From contig NC_091245.1 of NCBI RefSeq assembly GCF_042477335.2, forward strand, positions 222,579,501 through 222,643,500: a stretch of DNA of 64,000 nucleotides, in the 5' to 3' direction. Shown here piece after piece: positions 62,230 to 64,000 of the stretch (positions are counted from its first letter, which is position 1; each line of letters opens with the position of its first letter). Under the pieces are notes generated by a model, which saw nothing but the letters and a program-made list of their open reading frames with translations, did no database searches and was not told where the DNA came from. A program made the translations under genes and the position numbers. The stretch comes from Ovis canadensis (taxonomy: Eukaryota > Chordata > Mammalia > Artiodactyla > Bovidae).

Positions 62230-62502
62230 CGGAGAAGGCAATGGCACCCCACTCCAGTACTTTTGCCTAGAAAATCCCATGGATGGAGGAGCCTGGTGGG
62301 CTGCAGTCCATGGGGTAGCTAAGAGTCGGACACGACTGAGCGACTTCACTTTCACTTTGCACTTTCATGCATTGGAGAAGGAAATGGCAACCCACTCCAG
62401 TGTTCTTGCCTGGAGAATCCCAGGAATGGGGGAGCCTGGTGAGCTGCCATCTATGGGATCGCAGAGAGTCAGACACGACTGAAGCAACTTAGCAGCAGCA
62501 AG
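62230..62502 (+). mobile_element. Bov-A2 dimeric SINE
   Basis: Two sense Bov-A monomers (gcggagaaggcaatggcacc; ttggagaaggaaatggcaac) joined by the cttcactttcactttgcact linker, ending agcaacttagcagcagc. Well preserved. Flanks aagagtagt and aagagtggt may be a target duplication. Confidence 0.92.
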
Positions 62503-62504
62503 AG

Positions 62505-62720
62505 TGGTTTGGGACTGCCTGCCTGAGTTCAGATCCTGATTCTGCCTCTTGCCAGCTCCTAAGTTAGACAAATGACTTCATTTTTCTGTTCTTAAATTTA
62601 CCCATCTGTAAATGGGGCTAATAATAGACCCTACAGCATATCACTGATACAAGGATTAAATAACTTAGAAGAGCACATGGTATATACTGTAGTACAGATA
62701 CTTGGTGCCTGCTCTGTGTC
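62505..62720 (+). repeat. MIR SINE
   Basis: gttcagatcctgattctgcc, cccatctgtaaatggggcta, acaaggattaaataacttag. Confidence 0.7.
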
Positions 62721-62867
62721 AAGCATTGTTATTTATTCTGGGGACATGAAGGTGAACAAGACAGAGAAGGCCTCTGTTGCAGTCTGCAGTTACATTCTAG
62801 TGCATAAGAGAAAAAGTCAGGAAGCGTACACCACAAATAAATGAGATAATTGAAGGCTCAGTTTAGG

Positions 62868-63183
62868 ACTTCCCGAGTAGTCCAGTGGTCCAGTGGTCCA
62901 GTGGTTAGGAATCTGCCTGACAGGGCAGGAAACACAAGAGCCACAGGTTCGATCCCTGGTCTGGGAAGATTCCACATGCTGCAAGGCCACTAAACCCATG
63001 TTCCACAACTACTGAGCCTGAGCTCTAGAGCTGATGGCCACAACTACTGAAGCCCATGTACCCTAGAGCCCACAATAAGAGAATCCAAATGAGAAACCTA
63101 CACATCACGAGTAGAGAGTAGCTGCTACTCACTGCAACTAAAGAAAGCCTGTGTGCAGCAACAATAAATAAATAAACATTTTT
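62868..63183 (+). mobile_element. CHR-type tRNA-derived SINE
   Basis: Head ggacttcccgagtagtccag with a triplicated ccagtggtc unit, ggttcgatccctggtctggg, then cacaac/ctactgag units and an AATAAATAAA tail. Confidence 0.85.
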
Positions 63184-63192
63184 AAAAGACTA

Positions 63193-63986
63193 CCACTTCA
63201 CACCAGTCAGAATGGCTGCAATCCAAAAATCTGCAAGCAATAAATGCTGGAGAGGGTGTGGGGAAAAGGGAACCCTCCTACACTGTTGGTGGGAATACAA
63301 ACTAGTACAGCCACTATGGAGAACAGTGTGGAGATTCCTTAAAAAATTGCAAATAGAACTACCTTATGACCCAGCAATCCCACTTCTGGGCATACACACC
63401 GAGGAAACCAGAATTGAAAGAGACACATGTACCCCAATGTTCATCGCAGCACTGTTTATAATAGCCAGGACATGGAAACAACCTAGATGTCCATCAGCAG
63501 ATGAATGGATAGGACAGCTGTGGTACATATACACAATGGAGTATTACTCAGCCGTTAAAAAGAATTCATTTGAATCAGTTCTGATGAGATGGATGAAACT
63601 GGAGCCGATTATACAGAGTGAAATAAGCCAGAAAGAAAAACACCAATACAGTATACTAACACATATATATGGAATTTAGAAAGATGGCAATGACGACCCT
63701 GTATGCAAGACAGGAAAAAAGACACAGCTGTGTATAACGGACTTTTGGACTCAGAGGGAGAGGGAGAGGGTGGGATGATTTGGGAGAATGGCATTCTAAC
63801 ATGTATACTATCATGTAAGAATTTAATCGCCAGTCTATGTCTGACGCAGGATACAGCATGCTTGGGGCTGGTGCATGGGGATGACCCAGAGAGATGTTAT
63901 GGGGAGGGAGGTGGGAGGGGGGTGCATGTTTGGGAACGCATGTAAGAATTAAACATTTTAAAATTAAAAAAATAAAAAACTAAAAA
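63193..63986 (+). mobile_element. L1 3' end with ORF2 C-terminus
   Basis: 63212-63679 encodes the last 155 residues of L1 ORF2 without a stop ([34 protein letters not shown]-ended). A 3' UTR with a G-rich patch (63755-63930) and an A-rich tail follow. ORF2 spans about 1,275 residues in a full L1, so this is a severe 5' truncation. AAAAGACTA occurs at 63184-63192 and 63987-63995. Confidence 0.9.
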
Positions 63987-64000
63987 AAAAGACTATATTC

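Noticed and set aside
63212-63679. 155-codon plus-strand frame as a gene
   Set aside because: It is the C-terminus of L1 ORF2 in a truncated insertion with its own tail and target duplication.
1-64000. CRISPR array, operon, phage or other prokaryotic system
   Set aside because: No regularly spaced direct repeats, no dense gene order and clear ruminant repeats throughout.

Overview
The window is mammalian nuclear DNA from a ruminant, most likely a bovid. The evidence is the density of BovB (RTE) LINE copies with their terminal ACTGA-type repeats, the many tRNA/Bov-A SINEs, CHR-type cetartiodactyl SINEs, and an L1 3' end of artiodactyl type. No bacterial, phage or CRISPR content is visible. 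Base composition is AT-rich and almost all open reading frames lie in repeats. I cannot tell cattle from sheep, goat or buffalo from the sequence alone.

The one gene I can support is on the minus strand and spans about 2.1-29.9 kb. It was assembled by eye from exons with matching splice phases: 29937-29805 (first coding exon), 16453-16406 (48 bp, less certain), 13618-13500, 11193-11051, 5617-5420 and 2227-2116 (terminal exon with stop), followed by an AATAAA at 2069-2064. The joined product is 250 residues (234 without the 48-bp exon). It has about four leucine-rich repeats and an SDS22-type LRR cap. I do not recognise the gene by name. A sequence matching the RFX X-box consensus lies 28 bp upstream of its ATG, which hints at a ciliary or testis role (inference). 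A further exon-like segment at 22460-22373 would introduce a stop if spliced in.

Layout: 0-30 kb is this gene and its 3' flank. Its introns carry MIR, L2-like and MER5-like relics, a 2.3-kb 5'-truncated BovB (6976-9262), a second BovB fragment (24.06-24.9 kb), a CHR SINE and several Bov SINEs. 30-36.3 kb is intergenic: an old L2/CR1-type LINE broken by two L1 3' ends at the same target sequence, SINEs, an L1 fragment and a dead processed copy of cyclophilin A. 36.3-58.5 kb is repeat-dense: (TG)n, Bov-A2 dimers, a mosaic of opposed BovB pieces with an LTR (39.8-42.4 kb), two more BovB copies (43.9-46.5 kb), tandem SINEs (49.0-49.4 kb) and further BovB 3' ends (52.9 and 55.2 kb). 58.5-64 kb is mostly unique AT-rich sequence with MIRs, ending in a Bov-A2, a CHR SINE and an L1 3' end with the stop of ORF2 preserved.

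All exon calls rest on open frame, splice consensus and phase agreement; no alignment or transcript data were available. Repeat family names come from remembered family features, and boundaries are accurate to about 10-20 bp unless a target-site duplication is quoted.
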